From assembly GCA_002373045.1 (NCBI GenBank), contig DFHU01000060.1, forward strand, positions 35,645 through 71,161: a stretch of DNA of 35,517 nt, given 5' to 3'. How positions within the stretch are numbered: position 1 is the stretch's first letter; the number at the start of each line of letters is the position of its first letter. The position numbers and the translations under genes were made by a program. This stretch comes from Pseudoselenomonas ruminantium (lineage in GTDB: Bacteria; Bacillota; Negativicutes; Selenomonadales; Selenomonadaceae). Of this stretch, positions 14,686 through 22,075 are shown piece after piece. The notes below the pieces were generated by a model. It did no database searches, had not been told where the DNA came from, and saw only the letters and a list, made by a program, of their open reading frames with translations.

Positions 14686-14711
14686 ATTACATACAGCTTA
14701 ATGTATGTAAT
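14686..14711. promoter_or_regulatory. Perfect inverted repeat at the receptor-gene transcript start (operator candidate)
   Basis: Ten-base arms ATTACATACA and TGTATGTAAT are exact inverted complements around GCTTAA. There is no T-run after it, so it is not a terminator. Its position, from about +6 of the predicted transcript, suits a repressor site or an mRNA hairpin. Confidence 0.6.
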
Positions 14712-14757
14712 TCTTTTGGGTGTTTGGTATTTGGGATTATCAAAAGAGGAGGATAAA

Positions 14758-16764
14758 ATGAATTTTAACAGTTTAAGGGTTAAATTCCTGGCAGGCTTCA
14801 TTCCCCTGTTTGTAGGCAGTTTTGCGGTTTTTTTTGCCATCAGCTATTATATGTCCAGTTCGGCATTGACGCGCAATACGGATTTGATTGCTCAGGAAAT
14901 CGGCAATAGCACGGCAAAAGAGATTGAAAAGATTTACCAGCAGCGGGAACTCATCGTCGAATCGTTGACCACCAATCCGATTATTATGCATGGGACGCGG
15001 GAAGAACGCGTGAAAGTGCTGGCTGAAACTTTGGCTAAGCACAAGAATTTTACCATGCTGGCGTATTCCGACCCGGCAGGTCATGCTGTCAGCGACAAGA
15101 ACAAGGAGATGGACCGCACCAGCCGTGCCTATATCAAAGAAGTGCGCGAGACGAAGAAACCCGTGATGACGGGGCCATCCGTATCGGGGACGAACGGCAA
15201 GCTCATTACGATCATGGCTTATCCGGTACTGGAAAATGGTGAAGTGATTGGTATTGTCTATGGCACCATTGAACTGGATGAAATAACGAAACTGGTGGGC
15301 GATATCAAGTACATGGATACTGGTCGTGTTTATATCGCTGACCAGGAAGGCATCTGCATTGCCTATGCCCAGCTGCCGGAAGAAGTGGGCAAGATGGATT
15401 TGTCCAAAGAGGTTTCTACGAAGAAACTCGATATGGCACTCGTAAATGGCTTTACGAGCGCAGTACAGCAGGATAAGCAGATTTCCACGGAGTATACGAC
15501 GACCAAGGGAGAAGCCTCGCAGGCGGTGTTTACGCCGGTACATCTGGCTAACCGCACCTGGATTGCGGTATCGGTAGCCCCGCTTGCGGAAGTGCGGGCG
15601 GATGCCTATAGCCTGATGAAGATTATGGGGCTGGTTGCCGCTGTCATGGTGCTGATTATCAGCGGAATTCTTTGGGTCCTGGCGAAGAAACTTTGTGACC
15701 CTGTGGTGGCTTTGCGCGAAGAGTGCATGATTATCAACAAGGGCGACCTGCGTGACCGGCCGCTGACGGTGAACCGTAATGACGAATTAGGCGATTTGGC
15801 CCGTGGCTTCAATGAGATGCGGCGTACGGTTCGTGAGCTCATCGGTCATATTCAGAAGAATGCAGAGAAAGTATCGGCTTCAGCGGAGGAACTTTCGGCA
15901 GCTTCCCATCAGTCGGCTGATGCCGCCAGTCAGGCAGCACAGCAGATTACGGATATTGCCGCTGGCATTGCCCAGCAGTCCGAATCGGCAGCTGAGGCAG
16001 ATAAAACGGCTGTGGAAATTGCCGAGCGTACTACGCTGGTGGCAAACAGTGCCGATGCGATTGCCATTGTTACGGAACAGACCGTAGGCAGTGTCAATAC
16101 GGGGCGTGATGCCATTCAAACGGTGGTGGAATCCATGAATGCCATTGGCGACAGTACCACTACCGTGAAGTCGTCCATTAAGGAGCTGGCCAAGAGTTCG
16201 GATGAAATCGGCAGAATCGTGGAGCTGATTTCCGGGATTGCGGAACAGACGAATCTGCTGGCGCTCAATGCCGCGATTGAGGCGGCCCGTGCTGGTGAAT
16301 ATGGCCGGGGCTTTGCCGTGGTGGCCGATGAAGTTCGCAAACTGGCCGAGGAGTCTGCCAGCTCCACGCAGCAGATTGCCAATCTCGTGACCAAGATTCA
16401 GACGGATATGAAACAGGCGGTAGCTGCCAGCGAGGAAAGCGCGGAAAGCGTGACGAGCAGCATCGACTCGGTAAATGAGGCAGATGAAATCTTTCAGTCC
16501 ATTAAGGTGGCAATTGACGCTTTGGCTGAAGGTATCCGCGAGGTTTCCAGCAGCATCAAGTCGGTTTCGGATGGTACGGATTCCATGCAGCAGGCGGTAA
16601 AAGACATCGCGGGCATCAGTAATACCAATGCCAGCCGGGCTGAAGCGGTGTCGGCAACGACACAGGAACAGTCGGCATCTGCACAGGAGATTGCCGCAGC
16701 GACCCGCGGTCTTGCTGAGCAGGCAGAGCAGCTGGCGCACGAGATCGAGCGGTTCAAGATTTAA
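14758..16764 (+). CDS. Methyl-accepting chemotaxis protein with extracytoplasmic Cache-type sensor
   Basis: This is a 668-residue transmembrane receptor. TM1 is at about residues 10-32, then a periplasmic sensor of about 250 residues that looks like a double Cache domain (AYSDPAGHAVSDK, TGRVYIADQEGICIAY). TM2 is at about 286-310, followed by HAMP (about 310-365) and a long coiled-coil signalling domain. The highly conserved hairpin tip is present near residue 495-535 (EQTNLLALNAAIEAARAGE), followed by GFAVVADEVRKLAEES. It should report ligand binding to CheA/CheW, neither of which is encoded here. ATG 14758 follows AGAGGAGGA. The ligand is unknown; Cache receptors often bind amino or organic acids. 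Confidence 0.93.
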   Translation: MNFNSLRVKFLAGFIPLFVGSFAVFFAISYYMSSSALTRNTDLIAQEIGNSTAKEIEKIYQQRELIVESLTTNPIIMHGTREERVKVLAETLAKHKNFTMLAYSDPAGHAVSDKNKEMDRTSRAYIKEVRETKKPVMTGPSVSGTNGKLITIMAYPVLENGEVIGIVYGTIELDEITKLVGDIKYMDTGRVYIADQEGICIAYAQLPEEVGKMDLSKEVSTKKLDMALVNGFTSAVQQDKQISTEYTTTKGEASQAVFTPVHLANRTWIAVSVAPLAEVRADAYSLMKIMGLVAAVMVLIISGILWVLAKKLCDPVVALREECMIINKGDLRDRPLTVNRNDELGDLARGFNEMRRTVRELIGHIQKNAEKVSASAEELSAASHQSADAASQAAQQITDIAAGIAQQSESAAEADKTAVEIAERTTLVANSADAIAIVTEQTVGSVNTGRDAIQTVVESMNAIGDSTTTVKSSIKELAKSSDEIGRIVELISGIAEQTNLLALNAAIEAARAGEYGRGFAVVADEVRKLAEESASSTQQIANLVTKIQTDMKQAVAASEESAESVTSSIDSVNEADEIFQSIKVAIDALAEGIREVSSSIKSVSDGTDSMQQAVKDIAGISNTNASRAEAVSATTQEQSASAQEIAAATRGLAEQAEQLAHEIERFKI

Positions 16765-16782
16765 CCGGGAAGATAGAAACAG

Positions 16783-16828
16783 CCTGTGGCATCCTTATTC
16801 GCTAAGGTGCCACAGGTTATTTGTTTTT
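16783..16828 (+). terminator. Terminator after the receptor gene
   Basis: CCTGTGGCA (16783-16791) and TGCCACAGG (16808-16816) are perfect arms with an inner CCTTA/TAAGG pair, followed by a T-rich tail. Confidence 0.9.
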
Positions 16829-16863
16829 CACGAAAAAATAAGCCGCAGAAGTGCAAAAAACTG

Positions 16864-16892
16864 TTGGCAAGGTAGGGAGTTTGGTTTATAAT
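16864..16892 (+). promoter_or_regulatory. Promoter of the ywiB-argS-rpoE-pyrG cluster
   Basis: TTGGCA (16864-16869) and a perfect TATAAT (16887-16892) are 17 bp apart, 31 bp before the ywiB-like start. No other terminator or strong promoter was seen until after pyrG. Confidence 0.8.
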
Positions 16893-16923
16893 GGTGTACA
16901 GTATGTTTTGAAGAGGTGGCTAA

Positions 16924-17361
16924 ATGGCAGATGCTATGGTTGCGGTGACGGTGGAAGGCGTGCAGGTGGATACAGCGGGCGAAAAGAACGTGTTGAAATC
17001 GAAAGCGAGCGGCAGGTATGCAGCGCGGGCCGGTAAGCATTATGTGCGTTATGAGGATGCCTCACTTCACGATAAGGAAGCGGTGCCTACGGTGCTCAAA
17101 ATGAGCCGTGATGGCCTGACGCTAATCCGCCGTGGAGCTGTGGATATGCAGCTGGAGTTTCGGCTGGGGGAAAAGACCCGTAGTGTGTATAGAACGCCCT
17201 ACGGTAATTTTGATTTGCTGGTAGAAACCCATAAGCTGGATATTTATTTTCAGGATGGTGAGGGCAAGGTAATGGCGGAATACGATTTATTCCTCAATGA
17301 GAACTTGCAGAGCCACAATACTTTAAATGTAGTAATAAGTGCCGATTCGGCAAATAATTAG
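16924..17361 (+). CDS. ywiB: DUF1934 / YwiB-like beta-barrel protein
   Basis: This is a 145-residue cytosolic protein of the DUF1934 family, predicted to be a small beta-barrel of unknown function. The alternating pattern and conserved pieces are visible: KHYVRYED, TVLKMSRDGLTLIRRGAVDMQLEF, and YRTPYGNFDLLVETHKLDI, then YDLFLNE near the end. ATG start with AGAGGTGG upstream. Its position directly before argS matches ywiB-argS in B. subtilis, which supports the identification. It ends at a TAG whose last base starts the argS Shine-Dalgarno (GGAGGA), so the pair is an operon. Confidence 0.85.
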   Translation: MADAMVAVTVEGVQVDTAGEKNVLKSKASGRYAARAGKHYVRYEDASLHDKEAVPTVLKMSRDGLTLIRRGAVDMQLEFRLGEKTRSVYRTPYGNFDLLVETHKLDIYFQDGEGKVMAEYDLFLNENLQSHNTLNVVISADSANN

Positions 17362-17373
17362 GAGGACTTTGGA

Positions 17374-19029
17374 TTGGATATTAAAGACACACTGACAGAA
17401 GCCATTGAAGCAGCGGCTAAAAGTGCCATTGCTGACGGCGTATTCCCGGAAGGGGAACTGCCCAAGGTTATTTTGGAAGTACCGCCCCAGAAGGAGTTCG
17501 GTGATTTTGCTACCAACTTTGCCATGCAGTCGGCACGCGTTTTCCATAAGGCTCCGCGTCAGATTGCAGAAGAACTGGTGAAGCGCATCGAGGGTGACTG
17601 GCTTGACCATGCCCAGATTGCTGGTCCGGGCTTTTTGAACTTTTATCTGAAGGGCAATGTGCTCTACGATTCCTTCCAGAAAATCCTTGAAGCGGGCGAA
17701 AGCTATGGCCAGCTGCCGAAAAAAGATGCACCGAAGATTCAGGTGGAATATGTCAGCGCTAACCCGACAGGGCTTCTCCATGTCGGTCATGGCCGTGGTG
17801 CTGCCGCAGGTTCTGCGCTTGTAAACCTGCTGCGGGCGGCTGGGTTCCCCGTGGAAAGTGAATACTACATCAATGACGCCGGCAATCAGATGAACAATCT
17901 GGCGCGTTCCGTCAATGCTCGTTATCTGGAACTCTTGGGTCAGGAAGTCGAATTCCCCGAAGACGGCTATCATGGTCAGGACATCATCGACACGGCACAG
18001 CGTATCATCGACAAGGAAGGCGACAAGTACCTCGCTATGAGCGATGAAGAACGTCTGGAAATCTTCAAGGATTTGGCTTATGTCGAAAAACTCGCCACCC
18101 TTAAAGAGGATTTGGCATCCTTCAATGTAACCTTTGACAACTGGTTCAGCGAGCGCACCCTGCATCCGGAAGCCGTCAAGGCTGCGGTGAAAATCCTGCA
18201 GGACAACGGCAATATCTACGAAAAGGATGGCGCTCTCTGGCTCAAGTCCACGGCTTATGGAGATGACAAGGACCGCGTGGTTATCCGTGACAACGGCGTG
18301 CCGACGTACCTGGCTGCCGATATCGCTTACCATCACAACAAATATGAGCGTGGTTTTGACCGTCTGATTAACATTTGGGGCGCTGACCACCATGGCTATG
18401 TATGCCGCGTAAAGGCCGCTATGGACGCGCTGGGCCATGATTCCAATAAACTTACGGTATTGCTTCTGCAGATGGTTGCCCTTTATCGTGGCGGTGAGCT
18501 CGTGAAGATGAGCAAGCGTACGGGCCAGAGTGTTACGCTGAACGAACTCATGGAAGAAGTCGGCACCGATGCGGCTCGTTATTTCTTCCTGATGCGTTCC
18601 CTGGACAGCCAACTCGACTTTGACTTGGATTTGGCCAAGAAAAAATCCAACGATAACCCGGTGTACTACATCCAGTATGCACATGCCCGCATTTGCAGCA
18701 TCTTCCGTCAGTGCAAGGAAACGGGACTTTCCCTCAGCGATAAGCCGGAACTTTCCCTGCTCACGGATGAATCGGAACTGGATCTCATCAAGAAGATTGA
18801 GGAATATCCGGAAGAAATCGAACGTGCTGCCCGTGATTATGCACCGCAGCGTATTGCCCGTTACAGCTATGATTTGGCCAGCGCCTTCCATAGCTTCTAC
18901 AATAAATGCCGCATTGTCGGCGTAGAGCCGAAACTTGCGGAAGCTCGTTTGGCTTTGGTGACGGTTACGGCCCATGTCATTCGTCATTCCTTGGGAATTT
19001 TGGGTGTATCCGCACCGGAACAGATGTAA
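17374..19029 (+). CDS. argS: Arginyl-tRNA synthetase
   Basis: This is a 551-residue class I aminoacyl-tRNA synthetase that charges tRNA-Arg with arginine using ATP. The N-terminal Add1 domain (residues 1-110) is followed by the catalytic fold. The HIGH motif is HVGH (136-139, in SANPTGLLHVGHGR). A KMSK-type loop is present at 378-381 (VKMSKRTG), and GADHHGYV marks the active site. The C-terminal anticodon-binding domain (DALR type) ends in RHSLGILGVSAPEQM. Start TTG at 17374, 7 nt after GGAGGA. The length is normal for bacterial ArgRS. Confidence 0.96.
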   Translation: MDIKDTLTEAIEAAAKSAIADGVFPEGELPKVILEVPPQKEFGDFATNFAMQSARVFHKAPRQIAEELVKRIEGDWLDHAQIAGPGFLNFYLKGNVLYDSFQKILEAGESYGQLPKKDAPKIQVEYVSANPTGLLHVGHGRGAAAGSALVNLLRAAGFPVESEYYINDAGNQMNNLARSVNARYLELLGQEVEFPEDGYHGQDIIDTAQRIIDKEGDKYLAMSDEERLEIFKDLAYVEKLATLKEDLASFNVTFDNWFSERTLHPEAVKAAVKILQDNGNIYEKDGALWLKSTAYGDDKDRVVIRDNGVPTYLAADIAYHHNKYERGFDRLINIWGADHHGYVCRVKAAMDALGHDSNKLTVLLLQMVALYRGGELVKMSKRTGQSVTLNELMEEVGTDAARYFFLMRSLDSQLDFDLDLAKKKSNDNPVYYIQYAHARICSIFRQCKETGLSLSDKPELSLLTDESELDLIKKIEEYPEEIERAARDYAPQRIARYSYDLASAFHSFYNKCRIVGVEPKLAEARLALVTVTAHVIRHSLGILGVSAPEQM

Positions 19030-19053
19030 TTTAGGATTTGGAAGGAGAACTTT

Positions 19054-19389
19054 TTGATTATGGATTTTATCAATAGCTCGGAAGTCGATATCGCATACCA
19101 TGTGCTGACGGAAAAAGGTCAGACCATGTACTATAAGGATTTGGTTCTTGAGGTTATCGAGAAGAAGCATAAGCCGGTGCAGTCCCTGTCGGCTGCTATC
19201 TCAGAAGTGTATACGCTCATCAACATGGACAGCCGTTTCCAGCATGAAGGCGACCAGCAGTGGGGCCTCACCGAATGGAATCCGCCTGAAGTGAAGCGTC
19301 ATTCTGCCCGTGGTGCGGCATCCCGCTCCAAGGCAGCCAACAAGGCCATCAACAGCCGTCAGAAGAAGCTGGAAAGCATTCAGGAATAA
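19054..19389 (+). CDS. rpoE: RNA polymerase delta subunit-like protein (HARE-HTH), short basic tail
   Basis: This is a 111-residue protein whose residues about 8-78 match the HARE-HTH domain of Firmicutes RpoE (delta): DIAYHVLTEKGQTMYYKDLVLEVIE, then INMDSRFQHEGDQQWGLTEW. Delta binds core RNA polymerase and helps complex recycling and promoter selectivity. In Bacilli the domain is followed by a long, strongly acidic tail. Here the tail is only about 33 residues and is basic (K/R-rich, 3 acidic residues). TTG start with AAGGAG 6 nt upstream; an ATG two codons later is the alternative. The position between argS and pyrG supports the call, but the changed tail means function may differ. Confidence 0.82.
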   Translation: MIMDFINSSEVDIAYHVLTEKGQTMYYKDLVLEVIEKKHKPVQSLSAAISEVYTLINMDSRFQHEGDQQWGLTEWNPPEVKRHSARGAASRSKAANKAINSRQKKLESIQE

Positions 19390-19400
19390 GGAGGTAAATC

Positions 19401-21005
19401 ATGGCAAAGTATATCTTCGTTACCGGTGGTGTGGTATCGTCCCTGGGTAAGGGCATCACGGCGGCATCTTTGGGCCGTCTCTTAAAGAGCCGCGGACTCA
19501 AGGTTACGATTCAGAAGTTCGACCCGTACATCAACATTGACCCGGGTACGATGAGCCCTTATCAGCATGGTGAAGTGTTCGTTACCGACGATGGTGCGGA
19601 AACAGACCTCGACCTGGGCCATTACGAGCGTTTCATCGACATCAACCTGTCCAAGAACAGCAACATCACCACGGGTAAGGTGTACTGGTCCGTGCTCCAT
19701 AAGGAACGCCGCGGCGAATACTTAGGCTCCACGGTGCAGGTTATCCCGCATATCACCAATGAAATCAAACAGCGTGTCTACGATGTAGCCAAGGCTGACG
19801 GTGCCGATGTGGTCATCACGGAAATCGGCGGTACGGTAGGTGATATCGAAAGCCAGCCGTTCCTCGAAGCCATCCGTCAGGTCAAGAAAGAAGTTGGCCC
19901 GAAGGATACCCTCTACATTCATGTAACCCTGCTGCCGTATATCTCCGCTGCCGGCGAACTCAAGACCAAGCCGACCCAGCACAGCGTAAAGGAACTGCGT
20001 GCCATCGGCATTCAGCCGGATATCCTCGTGTGCCGCACGGAAAAGACCATTTCCAAGGACATGAAGGAAAAGATTGCCATGTTCTGCGACGTGCAGCCGG
20101 AAGCCGTTATCGAAAACCGCACGGCATCCACTATCTATGAAGTGCCCCTTATGATGCAGCGTGAGGGCCTCGATAAGATTGCCCTGCAGAAACTCAACAT
20201 GGACTACGGCCCTGCGGATATGTCCGACTGGGAAAAGATGGTCTATAAAATCAACAACCCGTCCAAGAAGGTCAAGGTGGCCGTTGTCGGCAAGTATGTA
20301 GAACTGCCGGACGCTTATATCTCCGTAACGGAAGCTCTCCATCATGGCGGTATCTACAACGATACTTCCGTGAAGATTCATTGGGTGAATGCCGAAAAAA
20401 TCGAAGACCCGGATACCGACCTTTCGGAAGTATTCGTGGGCTGCAAGGGTATTCTCGTGCCGGGCGGTTTCGGTGACCGCGGCGTGGAAGGCAAGATTAA
20501 GGCCATCCAGTATGCCCGCGAGAACAACATTCCGTTCCTCGGCCTGTGCCTCGGTATGCAGTGTGCCGTTATCGAATTTGCCCGCCACGTCTGCGGCATG
20601 ACGGACGCACACAGTTCCGAATTCGATGCAGAGACGAAGCACCCCGTTATCGACCTCATGGAATCCCAGCAGGGCATCGAAGACAAGGGCGGCACGATGC
20701 GCCTTGGTTCCTACCCCTGCACCCTGCGCGAGGGTACGCATTCCCTTGAAGCCTATGGTACGGCAAATATTGCGGAACGTCATCGCCATCGCTATGAGTT
20801 CAACAACAAGTACCGTCAGGAACTTACCGAACGCGGTCTCGTGATTGCCGGTACCCTGCCGGATGACAGCCTCGTGGAAATGGTCGAAGTAAAAGACCAT
20901 CCGTGGTTCGTGGCAACGCAGGCTCATCCCGAACTCAAGTCCCGCCCGAACAATCCGCATCCGCTGTTCCGCGATTTCGTGAAAGCGGCATTACAGGTTA
21001 AGTAA
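19401..21005 (+). CDS. pyrG: CTP synthase (glutamine hydrolysing)
   Basis: This is a 534-residue enzyme that makes CTP from UTP, ATP and glutamine, the last step of pyrimidine nucleotide synthesis. The N-terminal synthase domain begins with KYIFVTGGVVSSLGKGITAA (P-loop) and contains DPYINIDPGTMSPYQHGEVF and ITEIGGTVGDIES. The C-terminal class I glutamine amidotransferase domain has the nucleophile C383 in GLCLGMQ and the His/Glu pair in QAHPELKSRP. Length is typical. ATG after AAGGAGG, 11 bp behind rpoE. It ends before a region of large palindromes. Confidence 0.97.
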   Translation: MAKYIFVTGGVVSSLGKGITAASLGRLLKSRGLKVTIQKFDPYINIDPGTMSPYQHGEVFVTDDGAETDLDLGHYERFIDINLSKNSNITTGKVYWSVLHKERRGEYLGSTVQVIPHITNEIKQRVYDVAKADGADVVITEIGGTVGDIESQPFLEAIRQVKKEVGPKDTLYIHVTLLPYISAAGELKTKPTQHSVKELRAIGIQPDILVCRTEKTISKDMKEKIAMFCDVQPEAVIENRTASTIYEVPLMMQREGLDKIALQKLNMDYGPADMSDWEKMVYKINNPSKKVKVAVVGKYVELPDAYISVTEALHHGGIYNDTSVKIHWVNAEKIEDPDTDLSEVFVGCKGILVPGGFGDRGVEGKIKAIQYARENNIPFLGLCLGMQCAVIEFARHVCGMTDAHSSEFDAETKHPVIDLMESQQGIEDKGGTMRLGSYPCTLREGTHSLEAYGTANIAERHRHRYEFNNKYRQELTERGLVIAGTLPDDSLVEMVEVKDHPWFVATQAHPELKSRPNNPHPLFRDFVKAALQVK

Positions 21006-21033
21006 TTCCTTTTTATACTTTGATAGAGATAGA

Positions 21034-21076
21034 CTGGCGGCTTAGGGAGGTTTGACACGCTCAGCTAAGCCGTCAG
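21034..21076. repeat. Extragenic palindrome downstream of pyrG, core-containing hairpin
   Basis: Twelve-base arms (21034-21045 with 21065-21076, one G-T pair) enclose a 19-nt loop. The element contains GTTTGACACGC followed by CTAAGC, matching the core of the two palindromes at 9645-9858. It could serve as the pyrG terminator, although no T-run follows it directly. Confidence 0.75.
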
Positions 21077-21080
21077 GCTA

Positions 21081-21183
21081 AAACTATTTTTTGCCCTTTA
21101 TATCCGCGTGAAAAGTCAAAACTCGCTGCGCTCAGACAGTAGACTTTTCCCGCGGATTTTTGGCGGTGGGCAAAAAATAGTTT
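21081..21183. repeat. 103-bp compound hairpin downstream of pyrG
   Basis: There are three nested arm pairs: a perfect 16-bp outer arm (21081-21096 with 21168-21183), ATCCGCG/CGCGGAT (21102-21108 with 21151-21157) and GAAAAGTC/GACTTTTC (21110-21117 with 21142-21149). The loop holds CTCGCTGCGCTCAGACAG. CAGGC (21074-21078) and GCCTG (21190-21194) extend it outward. The next bases, CCTGCCGACCTT, also flank palindrome copy 2 at 9854. The remaining gap to 21336 shows no confident promoter. Confidence 0.85.
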
Positions 21184-21336
21184 CTTAACGCCTGCCGACC
21201 TTTTGCAAGAAAAAACTTTCCAACAAGCAGGATAAGCAATGGATACTGTAGAAATAGTGTATTATCAAAGGTGATACAGTCAATTGTAAGGAAATGACTG
21301 CAAACTGGGATTTTAGGGAAGAAAGGAGGATTTCTC

Positions 21337-21972
21337 ATGCTTATCGATACGGCCTGTTCTTTGGCGTTCTACTGCCAGCGCTGCGGCCGAATCCAACTGC
21401 AGGATGTACCACTCTTTAGCGGGCAGAAGCAATTCGTTATGGAGTGCGGGAACTGTGGACACGAGATGGGCAAAATTACCTTGCGGCCGCGCAAAGGACT
21501 GGAACTGACCACGGAATGCGGTGTGTGCAACGGCAAAAACCGTCAGAGTTTTACCTGGCGGCAGCTGAAGAAACTCAGATTCGCCAGACTTTACTGTCAG
21601 CATGATAATTTTGAACTGGGCTACATGGGCAGATGGCAGGATATCGCAGAATTTCTGGACTTCAACACAGCAGAATACGATGCCTTGCACCCTGCCGACG
21701 GAGACTGCTACATTGAACATCAACAGACGCTGCTTGAGGCGCTTAATCGCATTCACGATTTAGCCGCCAGTGGAGAACTCGAATGTACCTGTGGCAGTGC
21801 TGACATTAAGGCAGCCTTGCAGCGTGATTCCGTGCGGTTGGATTGTTGCTATTGCGGCAATTATTGTGAACTTCCGGCGAAGACCTCTGCAGATTTGCAG
21901 GCGTTGAAACCCGGTCAGGGACGTAAATTTAACTGGCGAATGCGGCCTTGGCTTGACGTAAAGGAAAAATAG
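21337..21972 (+). CDS. Cysteine-rich protein with multiple zinc-ribbon-like motifs, unrecognised
   Basis: I do not recognise this 211-residue soluble protein. It contains 15 cysteines, most in knuckle-like pairs: C13/C16 (CQRCG), C37/C40 (CGNCG), C61/C64 (CGVCN), C150/C152 (CTCG) and C170-C177 (CCYCGNYC). There are two zinc-ribbon-like units in the first 65 residues and at least one at the C-terminus. An alpha-helical central part lies between them (about 95-145). Such proteins usually bind RNA, DNA or other proteins through the zinc knuckles. ATG after GAAAGGAGGA. It is a single gene between the pyrG palindromes and a terminator in front of mfd. It may be restricted to this lineage. Confidence 0.75.
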   Translation: MLIDTACSLAFYCQRCGRIQLQDVPLFSGQKQFVMECGNCGHEMGKITLRPRKGLELTTECGVCNGKNRQSFTWRQLKKLRFARLYCQHDNFELGYMGRWQDIAEFLDFNTAEYDALHPADGDCYIEHQQTLLEALNRIHDLAASGELECTCGSADIKAALQRDSVRLDCCYCGNYCELPAKTSADLQALKPGQGRKFNWRMRPWLDVKEK

Positions 21973-22005
21973 GATTATCATATAAAAATATTGACATATG
22001 AGTGA

Positions 22006-22037
22006 GGGACTATCGGCGCAGCCGACAGTCCCATTTT
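22006..22037 (+). terminator. Terminator before mfd
   Basis: GGGACTATCGGC (22006-22017) pairs with GCCGACAGTCCC (22021-22032) with one mismatch and a 3-nt loop, followed by ATTTT. Confidence 0.85.
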
Positions 22038-22075
22038 CGCGTAATATATGCAGATAAGAAATATTGAGGTGTAAG

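Noticed and set aside
17323..19170. Long open frame (615 codons) on the minus strand opposite argS
   Set aside because: argS on the plus strand has full family motifs, a promoter and ribosome sites; the antisense product shows no recognisable domain and is a by-product of codon bias.
19722..20960. Long open frame (412 codons) on the minus strand inside pyrG
   Set aside because: It is fully antisense to the well-supported CTP synthase and has no family features.
21243..21280. ATACTGTA and ATACAGT as a second site for the MerR-type regulator
   Set aside because: The half-sites are similar to those at 4010-4045 but are 24 bp apart and not placed in a recognisable promoter; likely chance.
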